Shown here one piece after another: positions 26,046 to 34,493 of a DNA stretch of 64,000 nucleotides. Numbering within the stretch: position 1 is the first letter of the stretch; each line of letters begins with the position of its first letter. The DNA lies in NCBI RefSeq assembly GCF_001663775.1, contig NZ_KV467169.1, positions 475,013 through 539,012 of the forward strand, in the 5' to 3' direction. The notes beneath the pieces were generated by a model. That model ran no database searches, was not told the DNA's origin, and saw only the letters and a list, made by a program, of their open reading frames with translations. This DNA comes from Arthrobacter sp. B6 (GTDB lineage Bacteria; Actinomycetota; Actinomycetes; Actinomycetales; Micrococcaceae). A program made the translations under genes and the position numbers.

Positions 26046-29000
26046 ATGTTCCGGCTGGCACAACTTTCCCTGGGAAACCGGGCACTGATTGCCCTCATCA
26101 CTGTTTTCGCGTCGGTGTTTGGCGTGATCACCATGTCCTCGCTGAAGCAGGAACTGATCCCCTCCATCGAGTTCCCGCAGATCACGGTGCTGTCGGCGAT
26201 GCCCGGCGCGTCGCCGGAGGTGGTGGACAAGCAGGTCAGCGAGCCGCTGGAGAAGGCGCTGAACGGCGTCGAAGGGCTGGAATCGACGTCGTCTACATCC
26301 CGTACGGGTGTCTCCCAGATCTCGATGACCTTCACGTACGGCTCCAACCTGGACCGAGCGCGGAACCAGATAGACCGGGCCATCTCCAACTCTAAACGCC
26401 AGCTGCCGGAAGACGTCCAGCCGCAGGCGATCGCCGGCAGCATCAGCGATTTCCCCATCGTGTTCCTGGCGGTTTCCTCGGACAAATCCCTAAGCGAGCT
26501 TAATGCAGACCTGCAGCGGCTCAGCGTCCCCCGGCTGCAGAAGATCGACGGCGTCCGCAGCGCCGATGTGACCGGTGGCGCCTCCCAGCACATCCAGATC
26601 CTGCCGCGTCCGGAGGCCATGGCCGCCAGCGGGGCTACCGTCACAGCGATCCGCGACGCTCTGTCGAACAACGGGGCCCTGATTCCGGCCGGAACCGTTG
26701 AGGAGGACGGCAAGACCCTCTCCCTCCAGATCGGCAGCCCGGTGGACTCCCTCGACGCAGTCGAGGCCCTGCCGCTCGCCGGGACGAAGGAGCCTGCCAC
26801 CATCGGCTCCGTGGCGGACGTGACGCTGAAGGATGATGAACGCACGTCCGTTACCCGCACGGACGGCAAGGAAACGTTGGCGGTTTCCGTCACCAAGAAG
26901 CCCGAGGGCGATACTGTCGCCATTTCCCATGCCGTGGCCGGCATCATCGGCGACCTTGAGGCGGAGTTGGGCTCCAACGCTACATTCACGCCGGTCTTCG
27001 ACCAGGCACCCTTCATTGAGAAATCTATCAAGGACCTGACCACCGAGGGACTGCTGGGCCTTGGCTTCGCGGTCGCGGTGATCCTGGTGTTCCTGATGTC
27101 CGCCCGCTCCACGCTGGTGACAGCTGTGTCCATCCCCCTTTCACTCCTCATCACCTTCATCGGACTGTCCGCCACGGGCTACTCACTGAACATCCTGACG
27201 CTGGGTGCCCTGACCATCGCCATCGGTCGCGTGGTGGACGACTCCATTGTGGTGATCGAGAACATCAAAAGGCACCTCGCCTACGGTGAGGACAAGGTCA
27301 CCGCCATCCTCACGGCCATCCGGGAAGTTGCCGGGGCCATCACCGCCTCAACCCTTACCACCGTGGCCGTCTTCCTGCCCATCGCATTCGTGGGAGAACT
27401 CGCCGGCGAGCTCTTCCGCCCGTTCGCGCTCACCGTCACCATGGCACTGCTGGCGTCCCTGCTTGTATCACTGACCATTGTTCCTGTGCTGGCCTATTGG
27501 TTCCTTAAGTCGCCGTCGGTCACAGCCCCCGGATCCGCCGCCGCCCGCGAGGCCGCCGCCGCCGTGCGGGCCAGGGCACAGGAAGCCGAACAGAAGAGCC
27601 GCCTGCAGCGAGGCTACCTGCCCATCCTTGCCAAGACGCAGAAGCATCCCGTCCTGACCCTGATCGCCGCCGGGCTGGTGCTCGTGGCCACCGGCGCCAT
27701 GACCCCGCTGCTGGCCACGGACCTGCTGGGCCGGTCGGGACAGAACAGCCTCACCGTACGCCAGGTCCTGCCCGGCGGCACCAGCCTGACGGAGACCAGC
27801 GCCGCCGCCGTACGGGTTGAAGAGGTGCTGCGCGGAATCGACGGCATCAGGACCGTGCAGGTCACCTCCGGCAATGCCCAGGCCGGCTTCGCGGCCCTGA
27901 CGTCCTCCGGTGCCTCCAATTCGACCTTCACCGTGGTCACCGACGAGAAAGCGGACCAGGCAGAGCTCCAGGAGACCGTCCGCACCCAGCTGGCCGGCGT
28001 CCCTGACGCAGGCAAGATCTCCGTAGGCACCCAGCAGGGTGGCTTCGGCACCTCGTCCACCGTGGACATCACCCTGCGGGCCGCCACGTCCGCTGATCTG
28101 CGGACCGCAAGCGATGCGATGGTGGACGCGATGAGCGGCGTTCCGGGCACCAGCGAGGTAGCCACCAACCTGGCGGCCAGCCAAAATGTTGTCCAGGTCA
28201 AGGTTGACCGTGCCAAGGCTGTGGCGTCCGGACTGAATGAGCAACAGGTGGCCGGCGTGCTCGCCTCCACGATCAGTCCCGTCCCGGGCGGGACGGTCCG
28301 GATCGAAACGGATGATTTCCCCGTGCAGATCGGCGAGGGAACCCGCTTCACCAGCGTCGAAGCCGTCCGCAACATCCCGCTTCCGGGGGGACGGGCAACC
28401 CTGGGCAGCATCGCCACCGTCGAGCAGGTGGAGGTTCCGATCTCCATCACCGCCAGCAACGGGCAACGCACGGCGAAAGTGTCCCTCACGCCGTCGGGCT
28501 CCAACCTTGGCGCGGTGAGCGCCGAAGTCCAGGCCCGCCTGGACGACGTCCAGCTTCCGGCCGGAGTCACGGCCACCTTGGGCGGCGCCACCACCCAGCA
28601 GGCAGAGTCCTTCCGGCAGCTGGGGCTGGCACTGCTGGCCGCCATCGCCATCGTGTACGTGATCATGGTGGCCACCTTCAAGTCCCTTATCCAGCCGCTG
28701 ATCCTCCTGGTATCCGTCCCGTTCGCGGCCACCGGGGCCGTGGGGCTGCTGCTGGTGACCGGTGTGCCGCTGGGCCTGCCGTCGCTGATCGGCATGCTGA
28801 TGCTGGTGGGAATCGTGGTGACCAACGCCATTGTGCTGATCGACCTGATTAATCAGTACCGGAAGCCCAGCGACGGCAGCCCGGGAATGTCGGTGGCCAA
28901 CGCCATCACCCACGGCGCCCGACAGCGCCTGCGGCCCATCCTTATGACGGCGCTCGCCACCGTGTTCGCGCTGACGCCGATGGCCCTGGGCCTGACGGGT

Positions 29001-29261
29001 GGCGGCGGATTCATTTCCCAGCCGCTCGCCGTCGTGGTGATCGGCGGCCTGGTCTCCTCAACCGCCCTGACGCTGGTCCTGGTCCCGGTCCTCTATCGGC
29101 TGGTGGAAGGGCGGCGCGAAAAGAAGTCGCTGCTCCGGGCACTGCATGAGCGTCCGGAGCTGGGCCCGGCGAGCGATCTCGACGACGAATTCCAGGACTG
29201 GACCACCGGAATGGTTCCCAAGGTCAGCGGCCGGCGCGCCGCACCGGGAGAGCCCGCCTAG
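26046..29261 (+). CDS. RND-family exporter, HAE1 (AcrB/SwrC-like)
   Basis: 1071 residues with the RND layout: helix 1 near 10-30, a large loop to about 340, helices 2-6, a mid-protein helix 7 near 540, a second large loop and helices 8-12. The proton-relay pair Asp398-Asp399 is present in GRVVDDSIVVIENI, which is the HAE1 pattern and not the MmpL one. ATG 26046 has AGGAG eight bases upstream. No membrane fusion partner or outer membrane channel is nearby, as in Bacillus SwrC. Substrate is unknown; amphiphiles or drugs are possible. Confidence 0.93.
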   Translation: MFRLAQLSLGNRALIALITVFASVFGVITMSSLKQELIPSIEFPQITVLSAMPGASPEVVDKQVSEPLEKALNGVEGLESTSSTSRTGVSQISMTFTYGSNLDRARNQIDRAISNSKRQLPEDVQPQAIAGSISDFPIVFLAVSSDKSLSELNADLQRLSVPRLQKIDGVRSADVTGGASQHIQILPRPEAMAASGATVTAIRDALSNNGALIPAGTVEEDGKTLSLQIGSPVDSLDAVEALPLAGTKEPATIGSVADVTLKDDERTSVTRTDGKETLAVSVTKKPEGDTVAISHAVAGIIGDLEAELGSNATFTPVFDQAPFIEKSIKDLTTEGLLGLGFAVAVILVFLMSARSTLVTAVSIPLSLLITFIGLSATGYSLNILTLGALTIAIGRVVDDSIVVIENIKRHLAYGEDKVTAILTAIREVAGAITASTLTTVAVFLPIAFVGELAGELFRPFALTVTMALLASLLVSLTIVPVLAYWFLKSPSVTAPGSAAAREAAAAVRARAQEAEQKSRLQRGYLPILAKTQKHPVLTLIAAGLVLVATGAMTPLLATDLLGRSGQNSLTVRQVLPGGTSLTETSAAAVRVEEVLRGIDGIRTVQVTSGNAQAGFAALTSSGASNSTFTVVTDEKADQAELQETVRTQLAGVPDAGKISVGTQQGGFGTSSTVDITLRAATSADLRTASDAMVDAMSGVPGTSEVATNLAASQNVVQVKVDRAKAVASGLNEQQVAGVLASTISPVPGGTVRIETDDFPVQIGEGTRFTSVEAVRNIPLPGGRATLGSIATVEQVEVPISITASNGQRTAKVSLTPSGSNLGAVSAEVQARLDDVQLPAGVTATLGGATTQQAESFRQLGLALLAAIAIVYVIMVATFKSLIQPLILLVSVPFAATGAVGLLLVTGVPLGLPSLIGMLMLVGIVVTNAIVLIDLINQYRKPSDGSPGMSVANAITHGARQRLRPILMTALATVFALTPMALGLTGGGGFISQPLAVVVIGGLVSSTALTLVLVPVLYRLVEGRREKKSLLRALHERPELGPASDLDDEFQDWTTGMVPKVSGRRAAPGEPA

Positions 29262-29303
29262 AACCGCCTCAAACAACAGGGAATATTCCTGCCCGGGCGG
29301 CGT

Positions 29304-29344
29304 TATACCCGTCGATAGATGCATATGCATCTAAATCGGGTATA
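29304..29344. promoter_or_regulatory. nested palindromic operator in the monooxygenase-marR promoter
   Basis: The 16-base perfect palindrome AGATGCATATGCATCT (29317-29332) is flanked by a second inverted pair, TATACCCG (29304-29311) and CGGGTATA (29337-29344). The right arm overlaps the -10 TATAGT (29341-29346), and the inner palindrome covers the -35. The size fits a MarR dimer site. Autoregulation by the MarR protein at 30491 is inferred. Confidence 0.75.
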
Positions 29345-29384
29345 GTGGTGTCAAGCCACGGACATCCAGAACGGAAGGCACATC

Positions 29385-30494
29385 ATGCAAATCGGCGTAT
29401 TCAGCGTCAGCGACATCACCACTGACCCCACCACGGGACAGACCCCCACGGAGAACGAGCGCATCAAGGCCTCCGTGGCGATCGCCAAAAAGGTCGAGGA
29501 AATCGGCATGGATGTCTACGCCATCGGCGAGCACCACAACCGCCCTTTCTTCTCGTCCTCCCCCACCACCACACTGGCGTACATCGCTGCGCAGACTGAG
29601 CGGATCACGCTGTCCACCGCCACGACGCTGATCACCACGAATGATCCGGTCAAGATCGCCGAGGACTTCGCGATGCTCCAGCACCTGTCCGATGGCCGCG
29701 TGGACCTGGTACTGGGCCGTGGCAACACCGCACCTGTGTACCCCTGGTTCGGAAAGAACATCCAGGACGGCGTGGAACTGGCCATCGAGAACTACAGCCT
29801 GCTGCGCAAGCTGTGGGACGAGGACACGGTGAACTGGTCCGGCAAGTTCAGGACCCCGCTGCAGAACTTCACGTCCACACCGCGCCCGCTCGACGGCGTC
29901 GCCCCCTTCGTGTGGCACGGCTCCATCCGCACGCCACAGATCGCCGAGGTGGCCGCATACTACGGTGACGGATTCTTCGCCAACAACATCTTCTGGCCCA
30001 AGGAGCACTACCAGCAGCTGATCGGGCTCTACCGCGAACGCTACGAGCACTACGGCCACGGCAAGGCGGACCAGGCGATCGTGGGGCTCGGCGGCCAGTT
30101 CTTCCTGCGGAAGAACTCCCAGGATGCCGTCAAGGAGTTCCGGCCGTACTTCGACAACGCGCCCGTTTACGGCCACGGCCCGTCGTTGGAGGACTTTACC
30201 TCTCAGACCCCGCTCACGGTGGGCAGCCCGCAGGAAGTCATCGAGAAGACCCTGACGTTCCGCGAGTACTTCGGCGACTACCAGCGTCAGCTGTTCCTGA
30301 TCGACCATGCTGGACTGCCGCTGAAGACGGTGCTCGAACAGCTGGACCTGTTCGGCGAGGACGTCCTGCCGGTTCTGCGCAAGGAGTACGCGGCCCTGAA
30401 GCCCGCGCACGTCCCGGATCCGCCCACGCATGCCGGCCGGGTTGCCACGCTGTTGGCTGCGCAAAGCGCCGAAACAAGCCCGTCGGAGGCATGA
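29385..30494 (+). CDS. luciferase-like flavin-dependent monooxygenase
   Basis: 369 residues. The LLM-class TIM barrel begins MQIGVFSVSDIT and contains MDVYAIGEHHNRPFFSSSP, the hallmark EHH region, and DLVLGRGNTAPVYPWFGK. Flavin use (FMNH2 or F420) is inferred from the family; the substrate is unknown. ATG 29385 follows GGAAGG. The stop overlaps the marR start (ATGA), so the two form an operon controlled from the palindromic promoter. Confidence 0.92.
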   Translation: MQIGVFSVSDITTDPTTGQTPTENERIKASVAIAKKVEEIGMDVYAIGEHHNRPFFSSSPTTTLAYIAAQTERITLSTATTLITTNDPVKIAEDFAMLQHLSDGRVDLVLGRGNTAPVYPWFGKNIQDGVELAIENYSLLRKLWDEDTVNWSGKFRTPLQNFTSTPRPLDGVAPFVWHGSIRTPQIAEVAAYYGDGFFANNIFWPKEHYQQLIGLYRERYEHYGHGKADQAIVGLGGQFFLRKNSQDAVKEFRPYFDNAPVYGHGPSLEDFTSQTPLTVGSPQEVIEKTLTFREYFGDYQRQLFLIDHAGLPLKTVLEQLDLFGEDVLPVLRKEYAALKPAHVPDPPTHAGRVATLLAAQSAETSPSEA

Positions 30495-30955
30495 TGGCAA
30501 CCGACGGAGAATCACCGGTCCGGCTTGCCGCGGAAACGTGGGAATCCCTGTTTCGGGCCCAGGTGGCGGTGATGCGGAAGCTGCAGGCGGGGCCAGCCTT
30601 CCGGAAGGTGGCGCTGAACGAGTACGACGTCCTGTTCACGCTTTCCCGCTGCCCGTCCGGCTGGCTGCGGCTCAACGAGCTTAACGACAATGTCCTGCTC
30701 AGCCAGTCCAGCCTCAGCAGGCTCGTGGAGCGGCTGGAAAAGCGGGGGCTGGTGGCGCGGATGCCGGCCCCTGACGACGGCCGGGGCGTGCTGCTGAAAC
30801 TGACCGAAGCCGGCGCCGAGCTGCAGAAGGACATCGGCCGGGAGCATGTCCGGGATATCTCCGGGCTCCTGGGTCCGGCCCTGACGGCGGCCGAGCAGAA
30901 GGAACTGAGGCGGCTCACCGAGAAGCTGCGGCATGCTGTGGGCGCACGCCACTGA
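30491..30955 (+). CDS. MarR-family regulator, operon partner of the monooxygenase
   Basis: 154 residues with the MarR winged helix (LNDNVLLSQSSLSRLVERLE, wing PAPDDGRGVLLKLTEAG). Two adjacent ATGs (30491 and 30494) follow GGAGG; the second has better spacing. The gene is coupled to the upstream monooxygenase and probably represses both through the palindrome at 29304-29344, releasing it on binding a small molecule. The family B palindrome begins six bases past its stop. Confidence 0.92.
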   Translation: MMATDGESPVRLAAETWESLFRAQVAVMRKLQAGPAFRKVALNEYDVLFTLSRCPSGWLRLNELNDNVLLSQSSLSRLVERLEKRGLVARMPAPDDGRGVLLKLTEAGAELQKDIGREHVRDISGLLGPALTAAEQKELRRLTEKLRHAVGARH

Positions 30956-30960
30956 CCTCA

Positions 30961-31023
30961 GAGTTTTTGTCCAGTTACGGAGGGTTTAAGCCCCCTCAAG
31001 TCACCGTATCTGGACAAAAACTC
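30961..31023. repeat. palindromic repeat family B, copy 1
   Basis: Arms 30961-30980 and 31004-31023 match at 19 of 20 positions to the consensus GAGTTTTTGTCCAGATACGG. The 23-base centre carries an inner GAGGG/CCCTC stem. It lies between the convergent marR and transglutaminase genes. Copy 2 at 59137 has the same 20-23-20 layout. Confidence 0.88.
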
Positions 31024-31061
31024 CAGGCTTGGGGCGGCCAGCCACCTGCCCTGACGGTCCG

Positions 31062-31868
31062 CTAGCGCAGCACCACGAGCTTTGCGGGGTCCTCAACGGG
31101 CAGGTTGCCGTTCACGACGGCGGTGACCCGCATCTGGTTGAGGGTGAGGCTTCCGCCGACGGTGGAGAGGAAAGCCGTATCGGCAGAGTCGCGGCCGGCC
31201 GTGATCCGAAGCATCGACTCCCGCGGGGCAAGCCCCGTGGGGTCGATGACATGCCATGCCCCGTTAATGTGGGCCTCCGGGACAGCGTGGAAGTCCATCG
31301 GGCTCAATCCCGGCGCGTAGACAGCCGTCAGCCGGGCGGGAATGTCCTTGGACCGCAACAGCGCGATGGCGAGGTGGGCGAAGTCCCTGCAGACGCCGCG
31401 CCGGTGCAGGAGCGTCTCCACCGCTCCGTCGGTTCCCCGCGACGATCCGCTGATGTACCTCAGTTCGCCGTAGACCCAGTTCCGCACGGCGTACAGCAGT
31501 TCCTCGCCGTGGAGTCCACCGAATTCGGCGTAGGCGGTGGGCAGGAGCCGGTCCGACTCGGCGTACCGGCTGGGGCGGACATACCGGATGAGGTCCGCCA
31601 GCGGTGCTTCCTCGGGGGCGGCCTGCCCGCCCACCGAGGCCGAATACTCAACTGTCACCTCGGAAGGGTCCGGGAACTCCATGTAGTGGATCCTGCCGCC
31701 GTGGTGGTCGGAAAGCTCGGTCAGCGGAACCGGCGCGCCGTCAACTGAGACGGACAGGGATTCCTCGAACGAGGCATAGCCGGAATTCCTGGCAACTGAA
31801 ATTGCCAGCGCGACCTTGGTGTCGGCTGCAGTCCTGAAAACCAGGCGTGCGGAAACAGAGCGGTCCAT
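31062..31868 (-). CDS. transglutaminase-like (cysteine protease fold) protein
   Basis: 268 residues. An N-terminal beta-rich region (about 1-120) is followed by the transglutaminase core with the catalytic triad visible: Cys in RRGVCRDFAHL, His in MDFHAVPEAH and Asp in WHVIDPTG. ATG 31868 has GGAG upstream. Bacterial relatives act as proteases or amidases more often than crosslinkers; the substrate is unknown. No signal peptide is seen. Confidence 0.9.
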   Translation of the reverse strand: MDRSVSARLVFRTAADTKVALAISVARNSGYASFEESLSVSVDGAPVPLTELSDHHGGRIHYMEFPDPSEVTVEYSASVGGQAAPEEAPLADLIRYVRPSRYAESDRLLPTAYAEFGGLHGEELLYAVRNWVYGELRYISGSSRGTDGAVETLLHRRGVCRDFAHLAIALLRSKDIPARLTAVYAPGLSPMDFHAVPEAHINGAWHVIDPTGLAPRESMLRITAGRDSADTAFLSTVGGSLTLNQMRVTAVVNGNLPVEDPAKLVVLR

Positions 31869-31939
31869 GGATCTCCGGGGTGTGAGGAAGCGGCTTGGCA
31901 GTCTCCGCTCCGGCCCGGCAGGGTGGTCCGGCAGCAGGA

Positions 31940-32737
31940 CTAGTTTTTGATCTCCAGAGACATTAGCATCCGTTGGACGTTGGCGAATTCGGTGCCTTCG
32001 TCCACGTACTTCGCCGCCTGGTCCAGCGTGTCAAACGCTTTGGCCGGAGCGACCTTTTCGTCCGGCGCGAACGCCTTGAGGACCGGCATGTCCCCGAAGG
32101 AGTAGTCGCCCTTGCCGGCCGGCCCGCGGACCACGTTGCGCAGTTCGCACGCCTGGCTGTCGGTGCCGCCCACGACGTTCGTAATGCCGAAAGAGCCGAA
32201 GTAGCGGTAGCCCTGGATTACCCTGAACACAACGTGCGGGGCGATGGTTCCTTCCCCTGTCAGCGAGGGGAGGTCCACGGGGACGCTGCTGATCACGGTG
32301 TAGGGCCGGCGGGCCGCTTCCGCACACTCCGAAGCCGACGGCGGCAGTCCCGTCCGCAGCACGGCAATGACGGTACCGTCCGGTTTCTTCACCTCGACCT
32401 TCAGCGCACCGGCCAAGGTCCCCTCCTCAGGCGGCACGGACTGTGCGATCCACTCCTCCGGCAGGTCGAAGCTCACCGTCTTGCCTGCATCCGTGAAGGT
32501 CTTCCAGGCCGCGGCTGTGGCCGCCGCCTCCGGCGCCCGGGAACCGGGGGTTTCGGAAGCCGTCGGCGCAGTCGAGGGCGTACCCATCGCCGTCGGGGCA
32601 GCAGTTGATGGGGACGCCTCCGGCTGTGTGGTCCAGGACGGCTCAGCCTGTCCCGGTGCGCTGCACCCGGCGGCCAGCCCACCGCACACCAGCACCGCCA
32701 TGGTCCGTAGCCCAAACACTGTCGTCTTTCGTGTCAT
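31940..32737 (-). CDS. lipoprotein of unknown function
   Basis: 265 residues. A signal peptide with lipobox LAAGC (Cys25) leads into a Pro/Ser/Thr-rich linker (about 26-75) and a globular domain starting FTDAGKTVSFDLPEEWIA. Two further cysteines (SECAEAA and SQACELR) could form a disulfide. I recognise no family. TACGCT lies six bases before ATG 32737, predicting a leaderless mRNA back to back with the divergent gene at 32806. Confidence 0.82.
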   Translation of the reverse strand: MTRKTTVFGLRTMAVLVCGGLAAGCSAPGQAEPSWTTQPEASPSTAAPTAMGTPSTAPTASETPGSRAPEAAATAAAWKTFTDAGKTVSFDLPEEWIAQSVPPEEGTLAGALKVEVKKPDGTVIAVLRTGLPPSASECAEAARRPYTVISSVPVDLPSLTGEGTIAPHVVFRVIQGYRYFGSFGITNVVGGTDSQACELRNVVRGPAGKGDYSFGDMPVLKAFAPDEKVAPAKAFDTLDQAAKYVDEGTEFANVQRMLMSLEIKN

Positions 32738-32805
32738 GCAGCCAGCGTAGCGCCGGGGGCCGCCGTCGCGGTGTAAGCACGCTCCGAGGGGCTAGGCTGG
32801 TGGCT

Positions 32806-33468
32806 ATGGCGGAAGAGGAGCATGGCGTGGCGGAAGACAGCCTGGCGGACATCTCCGCCATCGACATTGCAGATTGGCGCCTGCGGACGTTCGCGTTGTA
32901 TGAGACTGTCCGAAAAATTTCGGTGGAGAGCCCCGCGGAGGCCCATTCCTATTGGCGGCACGAACGTGACCGGATGTTCGCCACGCATCCCGCGTCCGCG
33001 CTGACCGCCCAGGACAAAGCGCGCTTCTCCGGACTCAGGACGGCTGACTACGATCCCATCTACCGCTTCCATGTGCCGCTGACCAAGGAAGGCGCCGGAC
33101 GGGAAATGTCGGTGGAAACATCAACCGACGGCGTGGTCAATTTCGTCCGCCTGGGGACCTTCGACCTTCCGGAGATGGGGCAGCTCGGCGTCTGGAAGCT
33201 CGTGGGGTACGGCGGCGGTATCTTCGTTCCGTTCCGGGACGCAACAGCCGGTCAGCCCGGCGGCAGCTACGGTGCGGGACGCTACCTCATCGACACCATC
33301 AAGGGCGCCTTCCACGGGGTCCACGGCACCGGACCCGGCGCTGAATTCGTCCTTGACTTCAACTTTGCGTACAACCCGTCCTGCGCCTACAACGAGGCAT
33401 GGGAATGCCCCCTGCCCGGCCCCTCGAACCGCCTCGCCGTCGAAATCCCTGCCGGCGAACTGTACTGA
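32806..33468 (+). CDS. DUF1684 family protein
   Basis: 220 residues from ATG 32806. TAGGCT ends seven bases before it, which explains the absence of a Shine-Dalgarno. The conserved DUF1684 features are YRFHVPL, FVPFRDATAG, YGAGRYL and the C-terminal NPSCAYNEAWECPLPG with NRLAVEIPAGE. The family's function is not established. It is predicted cytoplasmic. The downstream FAH-family gene follows by 56 bases and may be co-transcribed. Confidence 0.9.
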   Translation: MAEEEHGVAEDSLADISAIDIADWRLRTFALYETVRKISVESPAEAHSYWRHERDRMFATHPASALTAQDKARFSGLRTADYDPIYRFHVPLTKEGAGREMSVETSTDGVVNFVRLGTFDLPEMGQLGVWKLVGYGGGIFVPFRDATAGQPGGSYGAGRYLIDTIKGAFHGVHGTGPGAEFVLDFNFAYNPSCAYNEAWECPLPGPSNRLAVEIPAGELY

Positions 33469-33524
33469 CCGTACCGTCCAGCAGCACGTCCCTGCCGCCC
33501 GGCAGGATTGCAAAGGAAATGCCC

Positions 33525-34367
33525 ATGACCACGCCGCACCGCCTGGCCCGTGTACGTCCGGCCTCCCCCGCAACTCCAGGCGAACAGTTCTTTGTAGCCA
33601 ACACGGCCGTCGACTTCGCCAGTGACGCCGGGACAACGTGGACTGTGGTGGACACTCCCTTCCCCGGCTCCCCGGCAAACGCGGCCAGCACTCCGCGCGC
33701 CGGCTGGGAGGCCGGTGACCGGGTGCACCAGGAGATCTTCGAGTTCCTTGCCCCCAGTGTTCCCGCCAATGTGCTGGGGATGGCCCACAACACGGGGAGG
33801 GCCGGCCGCGACCTCCCTCCGCAGGCATTCCACAAGGCCGCCACCAGCGTGATCGGACCGGGCGACGCCATCGAGCTGGCCACAGATGCCGGCCACGTTG
33901 ACCCCGAAGCGGAACTCGCCATTGTCATAGGCCGCAAGGCGCGTGGCCTGACTCCGGACAATGCGCGCGGCGCCGTGCTGGGATTCACCATCGGAAACGA
34001 TGTCACTTCCCGGGACTTGCAGAAGTCCGACGAGCTCTGGATCAGCGCGAAGAGCCAGGACACCTTCACCCCTGCGGGACCCTGGATCGTTACCACGCTG
34101 GATGACGCCGACGTTGCCATCAGCGTCGTCCACAACGGCAAGGCACTGGAGGCCGCCAGCAGCGCTGACCTGGGTTGGAAGGTGGACGAAATACTGGTCT
34201 ACCTGACGTCGTTCATGACCCTGCACCCGGGAGACCTGGTCCTCACCGGATTCCCGGCGGAGTGTGCGCGCATCGGCCCCGGCGATACAGTCACCTGCCG
34301 GGTGGAGGGCATCGGAGAACTTACCAACCCTGTGAAGGCAGCGTCCTGGGAGGGATCCGCCGCCTGA
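33525..34367 (+). CDS. fumarylacetoacetate hydrolase family protein
   Basis: 280 residues from ATG 33525 (AAGGA seven bases upstream; ATG 33519 is possible). The FAH core has DPEAELAIVIGRKARGL and GNDVTSRDLQK, which supply metal-binding acidic residues, and ends with LTGFPAECARIGPGD and a VEGIGELTNPV tail. Family members hydrolyse C-C bonds of 2,4-diketo acids, decarboxylate oxaloacetate or hydrolyse acylpyruvates; the specific reaction is unknown. It converges on the cysteine desulfurase gene with a family A palindrome between. Confidence 0.9.
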   Translation: MTTPHRLARVRPASPATPGEQFFVANTAVDFASDAGTTWTVVDTPFPGSPANAASTPRAGWEAGDRVHQEIFEFLAPSVPANVLGMAHNTGRAGRDLPPQAFHKAATSVIGPGDAIELATDAGHVDPEAELAIVIGRKARGLTPDNARGAVLGFTIGNDVTSRDLQKSDELWISAKSQDTFTPAGPWIVTTLDDADVAISVVHNGKALEAASSADLGWKVDEILVYLTSFMTLHPGDLVLTGFPAECARIGPGDTVTCRVEGIGELTNPVKAASWEGSAA

Positions 34368-34424
34368 TGTGTCAGGCTTGACGCCGCCACATCTGACCCC
34401 TCCCGTAACTGCGTGCCACCCTCG

Positions 34425-34488
34425 CCAAGTGGGTAGCAGCAGATGTCGTTCTGAGCGGTCAAAACGACATCTGCTGCTACCTACTTGG
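34425..34488. repeat. palindromic repeat family A, copy 2
   Basis: Arms 34425-34450 (beginning CCAAGTGGGTAGCAGCAG) and 34463-34488 match at 25 of 26 positions around a 12-base centre, CTGAGCGGTCAA. It ends five bases from the stop of the cysteine desulfurase and lies between two convergent genes. Confidence 0.9.
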
Positions 34489-34493
34489 GGCAG

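Noticed and set aside
27468..28913. 481-codon minus-strand frame inside the RND exporter
   Set aside because: Repetitive Gly/His/Gln composition, no start signal, and it lies within a full-length transporter.
30961..31023. Family B palindromes as plain intrinsic terminators
   Set aside because: The T/A tract is within the stem and no T-run follows either arm; identical arms at two unrelated loci indicate a repeat family. Some termination activity remains possible.
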